Positions 11,894-22,480 are shown, numbered from the stretch's first letter. The stretch is DNA of 64,000 bases from Ryuthela nishihirai (GCA_038380435.1 JAWZYU010000019.1:34249801-34313800); one strand, 5' to 3'. The notes: generated from the sequence alone by a model not told the origin. Translations and numbers: made by a program.

Positions 11894-12329
11894 CAGTGGT
11901 CGCCAATCTTTTGTACCTCACGGACCACTAAACTCACAATTTTCAATCCCCCGGACCACTAACATGAATTTTTTCAAAAAGGTACCATACATGTGTAAAA
12001 TAATGATCATAAAATTTGCATTTTATTAATATGAAATGCACTAGTTTAATTATGAGAAAATTATTAGTGTGATATATGTTACTGTTTGTTTGAAATAAGT
12101 TTATGGATTTTTGGCTCCAATGACGTCACTGCAACACGGAGAGCCGTGTCTATTTCAAACCGACAGCAGTACTTGTTTTTAATTGCCGTAACAGATGAGA
12201 ATGTCTTTTCACACAAATAGGTTGTTGCAAATGCCCCTAGACGAAAATTGTCAGCGATCCTGTGTTGGTGTCCAAACTTCTCCTCGGACCACCAAAATTT
12301 TCCCGCGGACCACAGATTGGCGACCTCTG
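11894..12329 (-). mobile_element. Buster-type hAT element, internally deleted, keeping the transposase C-terminus
   Basis: Terminal inverted repeats are CAGTGGTCGCCAATCTTTTG on the left and the inverse of CAGAGGTCGCCAATCTGTGG on the right. The 8-bp duplications CTCTAGAC (11886-11893, 12330-12337) have the nnnTAnnn form known for the Buster family of hATs. On the minus strand, about 12240-12079 still encodes the C-terminal hAT dimerisation region (YLCEKTFSSVTAIKNKY, then LRVAVTSLEPKI). The rest of the transposase is missing, so it can move only if another copy supplies the enzyme. A longer open frame continues past the right end into flanking sequence and is chance. Confidence 0.88.
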
Positions 12330-12337
12330 CTCTAGAC

Positions 12338-12560
12338 CATTGAAGAGTCGGAGCAACTGTTCTCTGATTATTTTTATTCTCATTCCATATACTTCTTTTG
12401 TTCCGCAAGGATAGAAATTCTTCTGATTTTCGATGACAGCAACGAAATCGGTCCATAACAACGAACTAAACTTTAAACTATAGCACTGAAAACATGACAA
12501 AGCAGTCTTTGATGCATCAAAAGTGAAACTCCATTAAAAGTATATTAACGTTCATTACGA
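12338..12560. other. Spacer with no recognised feature
   Basis: Flanks the hAT insertion. Open frames here are read-through of the hAT remnant. Confidence 0.35.
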
Positions 12561-12760
12561 GGCAGGATCGATGAGGGACACCGTGGCATTGCCTCCCATC
12601 CCTCTTTAATCTGATAGTAAGGGTAATGGTGGCAAAAGTGAATAAATTTGTGCACAATTCAGGCTGTTTTCAAGAAATTTTAAAGACCTCTAAAATGGAG
12701 GGGAAACTGTTGTTCTGTAATGAAAATCAGTCTCTTGCCCTCACCCTCTTTTTGCATATT
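12561..12760 (+). repeat. Dispersed repeat family X, copy 1
   Basis: The block TTTTAAAGACCTCTAAAATG followed by GAGGGGAAACTGTTGTTCTG matches sequences near 52920-52970 (plus strand) and, inverted, near 41030-41110 and 55205-55260. It resembles a short non-autonomous element, but its ends and any target duplication were not resolved. Confidence 0.55.
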
Positions 12761-12865
12761 TCCTACTCGATAGGGTCACTTGATCTTCCCATCTTATTTA
12801 ATTTTATTCTTATATCCGGGCCTCTTCCATTCAGACATTCCAGTATTCTTACTGTTCCATCCAAC

Positions 12866-13195
12866 GGCACCTGGGCCAACATTGAGATTTATCTCCTCGA
12901 AACTCCCACCCTGCCCTCGGTCAGTAAGGTACACCAATGAGCATGGAAAGGTCGCCTTCCATCGGATAGGACGTAAAGTCGTGGCTCCCTGTGCGGGAAA
13001 GCTGTACCCTGTGCATGATAAAGAACACGCTGGTTGGCCTTGATCGGAAATCTGTATCCTAACTATCCATCTCTGATCCCTCGGGGTCCTTGTGGCCTGG
13101 CTATTGTGCCCATTGTATGCAGGAAAAGCACACTCAGGGATAAAACTGGCTATTGTGCCCATTGTATGCAGAAAAAGCACCCTCAGGACAAACCA
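12866..13195 (+). mobile_element. SINE-1 copy lacking the tRNA head, with a duplicated 3' tail
   Basis: Starts at the body (CAACATTGAGATTTATCTCC) and runs through GGACGTAAAGTCGTGG and AAAGAACACGCTGG. The 3' end GGCTATTGTGCCCATTGTAT is present twice in tandem (near 13098 and 13150), as in the copy at 1097. Confidence 0.8.
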
Positions 13196-13656
13196 AGGGA
13201 CAGCGAGCTTTCGTAGTCTGATGGTGTCTCTTTTCTTATCAAGGGGAGAGTAGGGTAGAAAATGGTAAATCTCAAAGTTACACAGTTTGGCCTCGAACCT
13301 GGAAATAGTCGAATCCTTCGCGTACCTTCCTATTGTTTAAATATTTTAGCTCTTGCATGCGTAGAAACTTTACTCGAATCCTGAACGAACTTTTGGTTCC
13401 TAGAGCAAACTTTATAGATATTTATTATGCATTAGTTCTTAAACTTCTGACAGGTAGTTTTAGAATGATACACAGCAAATAGCGAAAAAAAGAGCAGATG
13501 TTCAAACTGATGTAAAAATATTAATGCCGAAATATATATTAATTAATTTCATACATCTAAATTAAATTTGTTTATTAAAATGTAGTAATATTAAAAATCT
13601 GTGTCAAATCCTAGATCAAAATATTTTTTTAATACATAAAAATCAAAAACAATGAA
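13196..13656. other. AT-rich spacer
   Basis: No gene or repeat recognised. Confidence 0.35.
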
Positions 13657-13840
13657 AACTAGAAGATTGTGTTGTTTTATCTCTGAGTGGCACTTTTTTG
13701 CACACAATAAGGCTAAATGGCCAAGTCACAAGGACCCGAGGGCTCAGAGAATGTTAGGTGGAGGGGACCTACTGGAACAGCTGTTAGGAGACATGGTAGC
13801 CTCCCGTTAAGACCATCCATCATGTTCCTTAACGTGCAAA
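13657..13840 (-). mobile_element. SINE-1 fragment (3' half)
   Basis: Inverted tail (TTTTATCTCTGAGTGGCAC) and the GGTCC-CCTCCCC region up to the AACATGATGGATGGT block. The tRNA head and 5' body are absent. Confidence 0.8.
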
Positions 13841-14095
13841 AGGCACGTTATTTTGAAAGAGAATGAAATTTTTCTTTTATCTAAGTTTTCGCTCTTTGAA
13901 TTTTTTCAATCGAACTAATGGATGGTGAGGAAAAATGCAAACAGCAGTATTTTTTAGGACTTATACGACAGAAAAAGTATTTGTATTTTCACCTTCAATT
14001 TCAGAAGTTGCTTGTTTCATATGCCTTTGAGAAAAGGGGAGAGCGACTGATTGTTGCTCTTGGCGGAATATCTTTTGACATTGTAAATTCGACAT
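13841..14095. other. Target region of the following SINE
   Basis: The 62-codon frame 13918-14106 (MDGEEKCKQQYFLGL...) ends exactly at the SINE insertion point. No family was recognised and no splice context is evident. Confidence 0.3.
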
Positions 14096-14109
14096 TTCTA
14101 CCATAACAG

Positions 14110-14496
14110 GGGCGGCGTTGGCTCAGTCGGTAGTGCGCCAGGCTCGTAATCTGCAGTTCACAGGTTCGAGTCCCAGCTGGGTCAGCGTTGAGATTTATCT
14201 CCGCAAAACTCCCCGCCCTGCCCACTGTCAGAAGGGGACACCGATGGACCTGGAAAGGCCGCCGTCCGTCGGATGGGATGTTAAGCCGTGGCCCCGTGTG
14301 CGGTAGAGCCATACCCTGCACGTTAACAGAACACGCTGGATGGCCTTGACGGGAAGCTACCATCTGTCACCCAACAGCTGTTCCAGTGAGTTCCCTCCCC
14401 CAACCTTCTCTGAGCCTTCGGGGTCCTTGTGACCTGGCCATTTAGTCCATGGTGTGCAAAAAAAGTGCCGCTCAGAGTTAAAACAACCCAACCCAA
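14110..14496 (+). mobile_element. SINE-1, full-length copy with 14-bp target duplication
   Basis: One of the best-preserved copies (387 bp). A and B boxes are intact (TTGGCTCAGTCGG, GGTTCGAGTCC), then the standard body and the tail GTGCAAAAAAAGTGCCGCTC ending in AAACAACCCAACCCA. Perfect flanking duplications TTCTACCATAACAG lie at 14096-14109 and 14497-14510. It gives the family's ends exactly and suggests relatively recent insertion. Confidence 0.93.
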
Positions 14497-14510
14497 TTCT
14501 ACCATAACAG

Positions 14511-15231
14511 ATCACTTGCAACATCTAGTTAAAATTTTTGCCGTTTCCATGTTTAGTGACTTATAACGATGTAAATTAAAACCGCTAGGCGAATTATAAT
14601 ATCTCATTAGTACCAATTCAACCAAATTGTCACATTCCATTACCAAAGTTTGAAATTTCTGGCATAAATGAGTCGTTTATTAAAATCGTTCAAAATTTTA
14701 CAATTTTCGCATTCTCCACTATTAGATGGCGCAGTTGTAACTTTTAGGATATTCCGATAGTACGAATTATATATATACATCAATACCTATCGAGCAAAAA
14801 AGAAGTACTAATTTATCTATAAATGCAAACAATTATTCTCTTTAACAAAAACGTTGCGTCCTCCCCCAAGTTAAAATAAGGTAAGGGGTTAAAATTATTG
14901 CTCCCAAAGGAAACTTCGAATCCTTCACATCCCACGATCAAATTTCAAAATTTATAGCAAAAATACAATGTTTACAATATAGGTTTGAATTACGTAGAAG
15001 CTTAAAGAGTGTCTTCTGGTTAACGACCCTTAGCATTTGCGAATCCCAATGTAATAAATATTTGCCGGAAACCAACCTTCTCCTCTGAACTGCAATACTT
15101 GGGTGTCTTCATATAGGTTTTGTTTGTGTCATTGGTGGCTGTTTTTCTTTATTTGTGTCTATTTTCTTCGGTTTTTGTTCATTGAATTTTATTTCTCGGT
15201 GTAACCCTCTATAATCGGGGACTACTACTAC
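14511..15231. other. AT-rich sequence
   Basis: No gene recognised. An AGATGGCG motif lies near 14723. Confidence 0.35.
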
Positions 15232-15310
15232 AAATTGCATATGAATCATTAGAGATCATGCTCCTGCCTAAGTACGGACATGATCTCTATAAATGATTCA
15301 TATGCAATTT
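15232..15310. repeat. 79-nt near-perfect hairpin
   Basis: The left arm 15232-15260 (AAATTGCATATGAATCATT, then AGAGATCATG) pairs with 15279-15310, with only a 3-nt bulge (TAT) in the right arm. The loop is 18 nt. Size and shape resemble a microRNA precursor, but near-perfect pairing also fits a small palindromic MITE. No second copy was noticed in the window. Confidence 0.6.
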
Positions 15311-15435
15311 AGGAATCACTTGATTATTGTAATATTCCGAGAATTAAAAGCATGAAATATCTAGTTTGTTTTAATGTTTTTAACTTTAAAGTTTCTTATC
15401 AGGGAAAAGTTTTTAAATTTTGTCTAATAATATTG

Positions 15436-18400
15436 GACTGGACAGATATATGGCTCTGAGCTTGATTATGGATCCTGATTTTGCTGCACTGGTGGGCTTC
15501 TGTGGAGGGAAAATCTTCCGCTGTGTTTTCTGTTTGTTTGTGGGTTGACAGCCCCAAGTGAATAGATTCACAGGATATGTTTATCAGCTGGTGGATAATC
15601 CTGAGCAGAAGTCATCGCAGGCACCTGAACTCTTTGCTTCTATTGGCATCGTCAAATTCTACATTGGAGGAAGTCTTCCAGTGTAGATGGCTTCAGCCTT
15701 TAGTAGTGGGGGAACGGGTCTTTGCCCCATGTCTGCGATTAGGGGGCTGTTTGATATTGTCGGCATTCCCTCTCTCAATAAACATAGTTTCTTTAAACAT
15801 CCCACTAACCATTTTCTCTCCATAGGTAGTTGGAATGTGAGGACTCTGCACAGAGCTTTTTCTCTTGATGTCCTCACACAAGAATTCCACCGTTATAATT
15901 TAGATATTCTAGGCTTGCAAGAGACCAGATGGACAGATAAAGGTCAGATTCTTAAAAATAATCTTAAATTTCTCTTTTCAGGGAGGGACGACAATAAGCA
16001 TCACCAAGGCGTGGGTCTGCTTCTCAGCAGACACGCTAGTGATGCTCTTCTAGGATATGAGTGCATTAATGAAAGGTTTCTTACAGCAAAATTTCAGACA
16101 AGCATTAAAGACTTGAATGTTATCTGCTGTTATGCCCCCACTGAGGATGCCGATGAGGATGAGAAGGATAGGTTTTATGAACAACTTCAGGATATTTTGA
16201 ATTCTGTCAAGAAAGGAGATATTACCCTTGTTCTTGGTGACTTCAATGCCAAAGTTGGTACTGACTCTGACCTTTGGGGAGGAGTAATAGGCCCTTTTGG
16301 TATTGGTTGCTGCAATGGCAATGGGCAACGTCTCCTACAGGTAAGTAAACTCAATGGATTCAGAATAACTAACACTTATTACAAACACCGCGACATACAT
16401 AAGTACACATGGGTTTCACCTGATGGGCTGCATAAGAATATGATTGATTACATATTAATTAACAGCAAATGGGCTAGTTCTGTTAGGAATACCAGGGCAT
16501 ATAGGGGAGCTGAAATTGGATCTGACCATTACCTTGTTAAAAGTGTGTTGCAACTTAAACTTAAAAAGTGTTGTGCTAGGGTTAAAAAATTTAGTTTTAA
16601 TACTGAAGCTCTGAAAGATCCAGTTATAGCCAAAGCTTACCATGATAGGTTACTTAGTCATTATGACAGTCATGGTTTGCTTACTACTGAAGTTGAGGAA
16701 GAATGGGATCATTTTAAACAGGCGTTTTTGGACACTAACAGTACTCTTTTAGGAAAAAAGGAGCAGAAGAGGCAAAATTATCTGAGTGATAAGGCACTTG
16801 AGCTTATTTCGGAAAGAAAGAACTGCAGGAATGCCCTTAATCAATACCCTACTAGTCTTAATAGAAAGCATTACAGAGATCTTAATAAACTTGTAAAGGA
16901 TCAGTTAGCTGCTGATAAGAATCTTTGGCTTGATAGTTTGGCTGACAAAGCCGAGGAAGCAGTTAGACATCACAACAGCAGAGAGCTGTACCAGATAGTT
17001 AATGTTTTGTGTGGTAGAAAACGGACAGGCATACAAGGATTGAAGGATAAACAAGGTAAGGTTATAGAAGGGGAGGATTCTGTCATGGCTAGGTGGGCTG
17101 AGCATTTCAGTGATGTTCTAAACAATGTAGTTAGTTCTACTCCCATTGTTTGCAATGATGATAGATGCATTGGTGGCTTTAATGTTGGCCCTATAACACA
17201 ATCTGAAGTTATTTTGGCTGTTTCTAAACTTAAACTTCATAAATCCCCAGGGGTAGATGAAATTACTACGGAAATGCTTAGAGCTGGGAATGTTTCGGTT
17301 ACCACTTGGATGACTGAAATTCTGAATCTCTTTTATGATAAAGGCATGGTTCCTAAGGATTTTACCAGAGCTATTGTTATCCCTATTTTCAAAAAAGGTG
17401 ATCGCAGTTCTTGTGATAACTATAGGGGTATCAGCCTACTCTCTGTTCCAGGTAAAGTTCTTTCCATGATTGTGCTTAATAGAATTAAGAATCTGGTTGA
17501 CAGTCAATTGCGTGATGAGCAATGTGGATTCAGAAGTGGTAGGGGATGTGTGGATCAGATATTTTCACTTAGGCAGATTCTCGAGAAATGTTTAGAGTTT
17601 CAGAAACCTTTGGTTGCTAGCTTTGTTGATTTCAAAAAGGCTTTCGACTCTGTTGATCGTCATAATCTGTGGTTGATTGTGAGATCATATGGTATACCAG
17701 ACAAGTTAGTTAACATTATGAAAGCTCTCTATAATAACACTGAGTCATGTGTGAGAGTTGGTAAGGCTTGTAGCAATTGGTTTAGCATTACTTCTGGTGT
17801 TCGACAAGGGTGCATTTTGTCTCCTTTTCTCTTTAGCTTGGTTATTGATTATGTTATGCGAAATTCACTTCAAGGGAAAGATTTTGGCCTTAAATGGGCT
17901 GGAGATACGAAAATTTCTGATTTAGATTATGCTGATGATTTAGCCCTTTTGGCAAATGATGTTGATGAGATGAACTCTTTCATTCGAGCTGTTGATGAGA
18001 CTGGTAGTAGAGTAGGTTTGGTTATAAACAGAGAGAAAACTAAAGTGATGAAAATTGGTCAGGCAGGCTGTGATTCAGTTAATCTGAATGGTTGCAGTCT
18101 TGAGCAGGTGTCACAGTTTAATTATCTTGGGAGCTATGTAACAGATAATGGTGATGTGCGGCATGAGATTAACAGACGAATAGGGATTGCTGCCGGGACT
18201 TTTAAGAATCTATGGAGAGTGTGGAGAAATAGGCGTATACACCTAAAGACTAAAATTAGACTGTATAATAGTTTGGTTCTTTCTAGGGTTAGTTACGGTA
18301 GTGAAACTTGGACACTTTGTAAACAAGATAACAGGAAACTAGATGCTTTTGATTCCAGATGCTTACGCAGTATCTTTGGCATTAGGTGGTTCAACTTTGT

Positions 18401-18733
18401 AACTAATGACGAGATTAGGCAAAGGAGTTTGCAACTTCCTTTAAGCAGCATATTGTGCAGAGAGAGACTCCGTTGGTTTGGCCATGTTGCCCGTATGAAT
18501 AATTATAGATTGGCGAATAGGGTTATGAACAGTGCGCCTAAAGGCCTCAGAAAGAAAGGGAGACCTAGGATGCGGTGGGCAGACAATGTCAAACAGGACC
18601 TTGTTAGAATTGGTGTGCAGTGGCCAGATGCAGTAGATGTAGCTCAGGATAGACTTGCTTGGAGAACTAAATTGCACGGTCTGGTTGGACCTCCGTAGCC
18701 CATGGCTGCTTGAGGATGATGATGATGATGATG
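15436..18733 (+). mobile_element. Full-length RTE-clade non-LTR retrotransposon
   Basis: A 3.3 kb element of the length usual for RTE/BovB-type LINEs. It consists of about 250 bp of 5' UTR, one uninterrupted ORF (15687-18698), a 3' UTR of only about 16 nt, and a (GAT)n tail (18715-18733). The minimal 3' UTR and short-repeat tail are RTE hallmarks. A candidate 7-bp target duplication AATATTG is at 15429-15435 and 18734-18740; it is short and AT-rich, so it is suggestive only. The uninterrupted ORF makes this the youngest-looking autonomous element in the window. Confidence 0.85.
15687..18698 (+). CDS. RTE-clade endonuclease-reverse transcriptase, intact ORF
   Basis: Encodes 1003 residues that nick DNA and copy the element's RNA at the nick. 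The N-terminal apurinic-type endonuclease spans about residues 47-290. Visible catalytic motifs are WN (49-50), QET with E79, GDFNAKVG (184-191), a MIDYIL segment (252-257) and SDH (279-281). The reverse transcriptase spans about 500-830, with SPGVDEITTEML (520-531), YRGISLL (579-585), GFRSGRGC (614-621), the first Asp motif VDFKKAFDSVD (647-657), GVRQGCILSP (704-713) and YADD (748-751). The C-terminal region has the RTE-typical SYGSETWTL and ERLRWFGHVARM. Key catalytic residues are present and no stop or frameshift was seen, so the enzyme could be functional. The start at 15687 is the first ATG in frame; an upstream extension is not excluded. Confidence 0.93.
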   Translation: MASAFSSGGTGLCPMSAIRGLFDIVGIPSLNKHSFFKHPTNHFLSIGSWNVRTLHRAFSLDVLTQEFHRYNLDILGLQETRWTDKGQILKNNLKFLFSGRDDNKHHQGVGLLLSRHASDALLGYECINERFLTAKFQTSIKDLNVICCYAPTEDADEDEKDRFYEQLQDILNSVKKGDITLVLGDFNAKVGTDSDLWGGVIGPFGIGCCNGNGQRLLQVSKLNGFRITNTYYKHRDIHKYTWVSPDGLHKNMIDYILINSKWASSVRNTRAYRGAEIGSDHYLVKSVLQLKLKKCCARVKKFSFNTEALKDPVIAKAYHDRLLSHYDSHGLLTTEVEEEWDHFKQAFLDTNSTLLGKKEQKRQNYLSDKALELISERKNCRNALNQYPTSLNRKHYRDLNKLVKDQLAADKNLWLDSLADKAEEAVRHHNSRELYQIVNVLCGRKRTGIQGLKDKQGKVIEGEDSVMARWAEHFSDVLNNVVSSTPIVCNDDRCIGGFNVGPITQSEVILAVSKLKLHKSPGVDEITTEMLRAGNVSVTTWMTEILNLFYDKGMVPKDFTRAIVIPIFKKGDRSSCDNYRGISLLSVPGKVLSMIVLNRIKNLVDSQLRDEQCGFRSGRGCVDQIFSLRQILEKCLEFQKPLVASFVDFKKAFDSVDRHNLWLIVRSYGIPDKLVNIMKALYNNTESCVRVGKACSNWFSITSGVRQGCILSPFLFSLVIDYVMRNSLQGKDFGLKWAGDTKISDLDYADDLALLANDVDEMNSFIRAVDETGSRVGLVINREKTKVMKIGQAGCDSVNLNGCSLEQVSQFNYLGSYVTDNGDVRHEINRRIGIAAGTFKNLWRVWRNRRIHLKTKIRLYNSLVLSRVSYGSETWTLCKQDNRKLDAFDSRCLRSIFGIRWFNFVTNDEIRQRSLQLPLSSILCRERLRWFGHVARMNNYRLANRVMNSAPKGLRKKGRPRMRWADNVKQDLVRIGVQWPDAVDVAQDRLAWRTKLHGLVGPP

Positions 18734-18785
18734 AATATTGCAAATAACAAGTAATATTGTTATACAGATAAGAACTGAAATATAC

Positions 18786-18935
18786 AAATAATAGTATTAT
18801 ATATTATAGAATTAACATAGGCATTATTATATATTATAGAATTAACATAGGCAGAAAATTAGTCAGACGAGTATTTTAATACTTGAAATAATTAGCTGAA
18901 AAAATTGGCTTTTGCCCTGAGTGGGCAAAAGCCAA
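18786..18935. repeat. 30-bp tandem duplication followed by a 13-bp perfect hairpin
   Basis: ATTATATATTATAGAATTAACATAGGC-type sequence occurs twice in tandem at about 18790-18850. At 18905-18935, TTGGCTTTTGCCC and GGGCAAAAGCCAA form a perfect 13-bp stem with a 5-nt loop. Function unknown. Confidence 0.6.
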
Positions 18936-19300
18936 TCCTTATCTTCTCCATCTGAAACGTGCATGTGGCATTGAATTTAAATAGGTATAAACAAAAAAGA
19001 AAAAGAGCCCCAGGGTAATTTATTGCTTTTCAAAATCAACTAGCATAAAAATGGCTATATTTGGTCTAGTACCAGAATGGATCTTGGCCTCTTAGACTTT
19101 TGCTGACAGATCGTACTTAGGAGCTTCTGAAATGAGAAGATTCTGATGTTCCATAATGTAGAAGAGACTTGAAGCAACAGCTCTATTGCAGTCATTAATA
19201 GAATGGATACAAACGTCCCTTTGAATGATGGAATGTCGTACGAACCATGGTGCGCCAACAATTTGCCTCATAATCATCTGAACTTTCTATAAATACATAA
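18936..19300 (-). pseudogene. Jockey-like LINE fragment (reverse transcriptase C-terminal region), copy 1
   Basis: Minus-strand frames within 19055-19277 contain IVGAPWFVRHSIIQRD, matching the conserved 'APWFVRN..I..DL' segment found after the RT of Jockey-clade LINEs. The frame is broken (two overlapping frames needed). A second fragment with the same motif lies at 19690-19880. Confidence 0.65.
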
Positions 19301-19689
19301 ATATTTACGAGAAGTTCGCAGATCGCAGATCGTATAATGATATTCGATGTACCGGGTAATAATTTTACCCCTAACCATCTCCATCATAAAGATATGCCTA
19401 TTTGGCATGAGTAAGAACAAAATATATTAATAAACCACATCTAGGTGGGCCCCTAAGGTCAAACATAAGAAAAGCTAAAAAAAGCAGTAAAATTGTATAA
19501 GAAACCTAAAACGGGTAGGTCTCCTCAGAGAACGCTATCGTTTTAAGCCTCTTGTACTTGTTGTTAAAAACAGTATGATCGTAAAGAATCAGAGAAGAAA
19601 TAATCTCATTTTAATTATTGCTTACAGCCTCAAAAAACTTTTTGAGGTGCGTTTTATATGTGTATATATATATAGTCGATGCCCAGGTC
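19301..19689. other. Spacer between two LINE fragments
   Basis: Holds a short palindrome CCTCAAAAA-AC-TTTTTGAGG near 19628 and a TA microsatellite near 19660. No gene. Confidence 0.4.
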
Positions 19690-19881
19690 TTTATGGAATT
19701 ATCTATTAGTCACAAACCAGGGGGCATCGTCCACAGTTCTCGAAATCTTGTTCTGTAAGACCTGAATCTTACGAATATTGGTGGGTGTAGTATTCGCCCA
19801 TATGAGTGAAGCATAGAGAATCACCGGTCTGATGGTCATATTTGCTTGCTTGTTTGTTGAGACTGTGTTTAAATATTCCAC
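19690..19881 (-). pseudogene. Jockey-like LINE fragment (reverse transcriptase C-terminal region), copy 2
   Basis: Encodes TIRPVILYASLIWANTTPTN, a run ending in QVLQNKISRTV, then DAPWFVTNR. This is the Jockey-clade segment downstream of the RT thumb. The frame stops at 19699 and is lost upstream where the satellite-like array begins. A 5'- and 3'-truncated relic. Confidence 0.75.
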
Positions 19882-19969
19882 TGAAAAGAAAAATAATGTT
19901 CTGGCTTCCTAGTTGATAGAGAAAAAAAGTAAGGTTTTTTGATTCCATTTTATCTTTTGATAAATTGGT

Positions 19970-20365
19970 TGGGTTGGGTTGTTGTTGTGTTGTTTTACCT
20001 CTGAGCGGCACTTTTTTGCACACCATGGGCTAAATGGCCAGGTCACACGGACCCCGAAAGCTCAGAGAAGGTTGGGGGAGGGGACCCACTGGAACAGTTG
20101 TTGGAAGACAGATGTTATCCTCCCGTCAAGGCCATCCAGCGTGTTCTGTTAACGTGCACAGGGTATGGCTCTCCCGCACACGGAGCCTCGGCTTAACGTC
20201 CCATCCGAAGGACGGCGGCCTTTCCAAGCCCATCGGTGTCCCCTACTGACCGTGGGCAGGGCGGGGAATTTTGCGGAGATAAATCTCAACGCTGACCCAG
20301 CTGGGACTCGAACCTGGGAACTACAGATTACGAGCCTGGCGCGCTACCGACTGAGCACCCCCGCC
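19970..20365 (-). mobile_element. SINE-1, full-length copy with 12-bp target duplication
   Basis: Complete minus-strand copy, from tail (TTTTACCTCTGAGCGGCAC) to tRNA head (GTAGCGCGCCAGGCTCGTAA). TGATAAATTGGT flanks it at 19958-19969 and 20366-20377, so it inserted into a unit of the surrounding 130-bp array. The array is therefore older than this SINE. Confidence 0.92.
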
Positions 20366-22069
20366 TGATAAATTGGTAACAATGAAAATCTTTTGGGTTG
20401 TTATGTTTCTTTTGCTTATGAGCCTATGTTTAAATGTTTTACTAAAAGAAAATTTGTGTTCCCAATTAAATGAGTATACGGAAATTTTAAATGACTCCAC
20501 TTTTGCATTTGGCATTTCTCCTTTCGGGTGTTTGTTTGTTTGTTTCTGAAAAAAATAATATTCTCCTAGTTGACAAAGGAAAGGAAGGATTTTTTATGTC
20601 ATTTTCATATTTTAACAGTTCATCTTTTTTGGTGTATTTTTATATTCTGACACTCCATCTTTTTTGGTGTATTTTTATATTTTGATACTCCATCTTTTTG
20701 ATGTATTTTTATGTTTTGACACTCCCATCTTTTTGGTGTATTTTCCTTCCTTCTTATTTCGTTTATTTTTCAGCCTGTGTTGAAATGTTCCACTGGGGAA
20801 AAAAAATAATAATCTGGCTTCCTATTTGACAGAACAAAAGAAAAGCATTCTTTTTTCCATTTTGCATTTCGGCGTTTTTTCTATCTATTTCTTGTTACCT
20901 GTTGTAAACCTGTTTTAAAATTTTCTACTGGGAAAAATTTTGCTCCTAATTGTCAGAGAAAATGATTTCTGATTTCATTTTATTCCTTGATAAATCGACT
21001 AGAATTAAAATCCTACGGGTTGTTTTCTTTCCTTTGTTTGTGAGCCTGTGAAGTATTCTACTAAATGAAAATCTCTGTTTGCAGTTGAAAGAGCATACAG
21101 AAAGATTTTAATGATTCCATTTCTGTTTTTGGCATTTCTTCTTTCGGGTGTTTGCTTATTTCCGAGCCTGTGTTAAAATGTTCTCCTGAAAAAAAAAATG
21201 CTACTAATTTACAGGAGAAAAAAGGAAGGATTTTTTGGTCATTTTTATATTTTGACAGTCCATTTTTTGTGTATTTTCTTTCGAATTTTGTTTTTGAGCT
21301 TGTGTTGAAATGTTCTACCGAATAAAATACTAATAGACAGAGCAAAAAGAAAGGTTTTCTAATTCCATCTGATCTTTCGGAATTTCATTTTTCGGAATAT
21401 TTTCTTTCTTTTCTCCTTTTATTTGTTTGTTAATTTATTTGTGATCCTGCATTGAAGTGTTCTACTTAAAAGAAATCTTTCTGAGTGTTTTCGTACTTTA
21501 TTTTGCTTGTTTTTTTAGCTTTTGTGAGCCTGTTTGAAATGTTCTACTGATAAAAAGGTTTGCTTCTAGTTGAGAGAGAGAAAAGTAAGATTTTATGATT
21601 CCATTAAAACTTTTGACAAAAGAATGACAATGGAAATTTTTCGGGACGCTTTCTTTCTTTGTGAACCTTTATTGAAATGTTCTACAAAAATAACACTGTG
21701 TTTCAAATTGACAAGACAGAAGAATGATTTTCTAATTTCATTTTATTTTTTGACATTGCATTTTTTGGAACGTCTGTTTTTTCAGTGTCAGTCGATGTTC
21801 AAATGTTCTACAGAAAAAAAATAAATGAAAAAAAAAGGCTGTTTTCCTAGCAAACAGATAAAACGAAGGTATGTTTTTAACTTTTGACATTTCAGTTTTC
21901 GGGGTGATTTCTTTTTCCCTCTGTTATTATTAACAAAGAAAAAAGTGTTATTATTAACACTTTTTCCCTTTGTGAGACTGTGTTGAAATATTCTAATAAG
22001 AAACCAAAAATCCTGCTAGGAGGTAGAGAAATAAAAAACGATAATTTTCTAATCCCATGAAATAATAAA

Positions 22070-22480
22070 ATGAAAAAAAATTGGTTTTTCCATGAGTGGG
22101 ATTCGAACCTACATCTCGTGGGAGAGTCCATGAGATGTGGATTCGAATCCCACTCACGGAAAAAAAAATAATTTTTTTCAGCTTATTATTACACGAGTTC
22201 CATGTCTACAGGACACATCCTGTGATTTTACCCTACTTTCTAATCGCATTTCATCCGTTGACATGGAACTCGTGTAATACTAAGCTGAAAAAAAAAATGG
22301 TTTTGCTGTGAGTGGTATTCGAACTAACGTTTCATGGAGTCTTCCAGGAGATGTAGGTTCGAATCTCTCTCACAGCAAAACCAATTTTTTCAGCATATTA
22401 TTACACGAGTTCCATGTCTATAGGACACATCCTGTGATTCCATACTACTTTCTAATCCCATTTTATCCAATGGCATTTCT
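22070..22480. repeat. Two tandem palindromic units containing tRNA T-arm-like sequence
   Basis: Unit 1: a hairpin at about 22087-22160 whose arms are CGTGAGTGGGATTCGAATCC-like on both strands, so a B-box-like GGTTCGAATCCC is present in both orientations. An inverted pair follows: CAGCTTATTATTACACGAGT near 22179, with its inverse near 22255-22288. Unit 2 near 22308-22440 repeats the hairpin (TTCGAACTAACG and GTAGGTTCGAATC) and the ACACGAGTTCCATGTCTA block. It could be paired fragments of a third tRNA-derived repeat, or a small MITE. Confidence 0.6.

Noticed and set aside
15659..17170. Several 60-92 codon minus-strand ORFs
   Set aside because: Shadows of the intact RTE ORF on the plus strand.
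18786..18935. Histone-type 3' stem-loop or terminator
   Set aside because: The stem sequence does not match the histone stem-loop and no histone gene is nearby.
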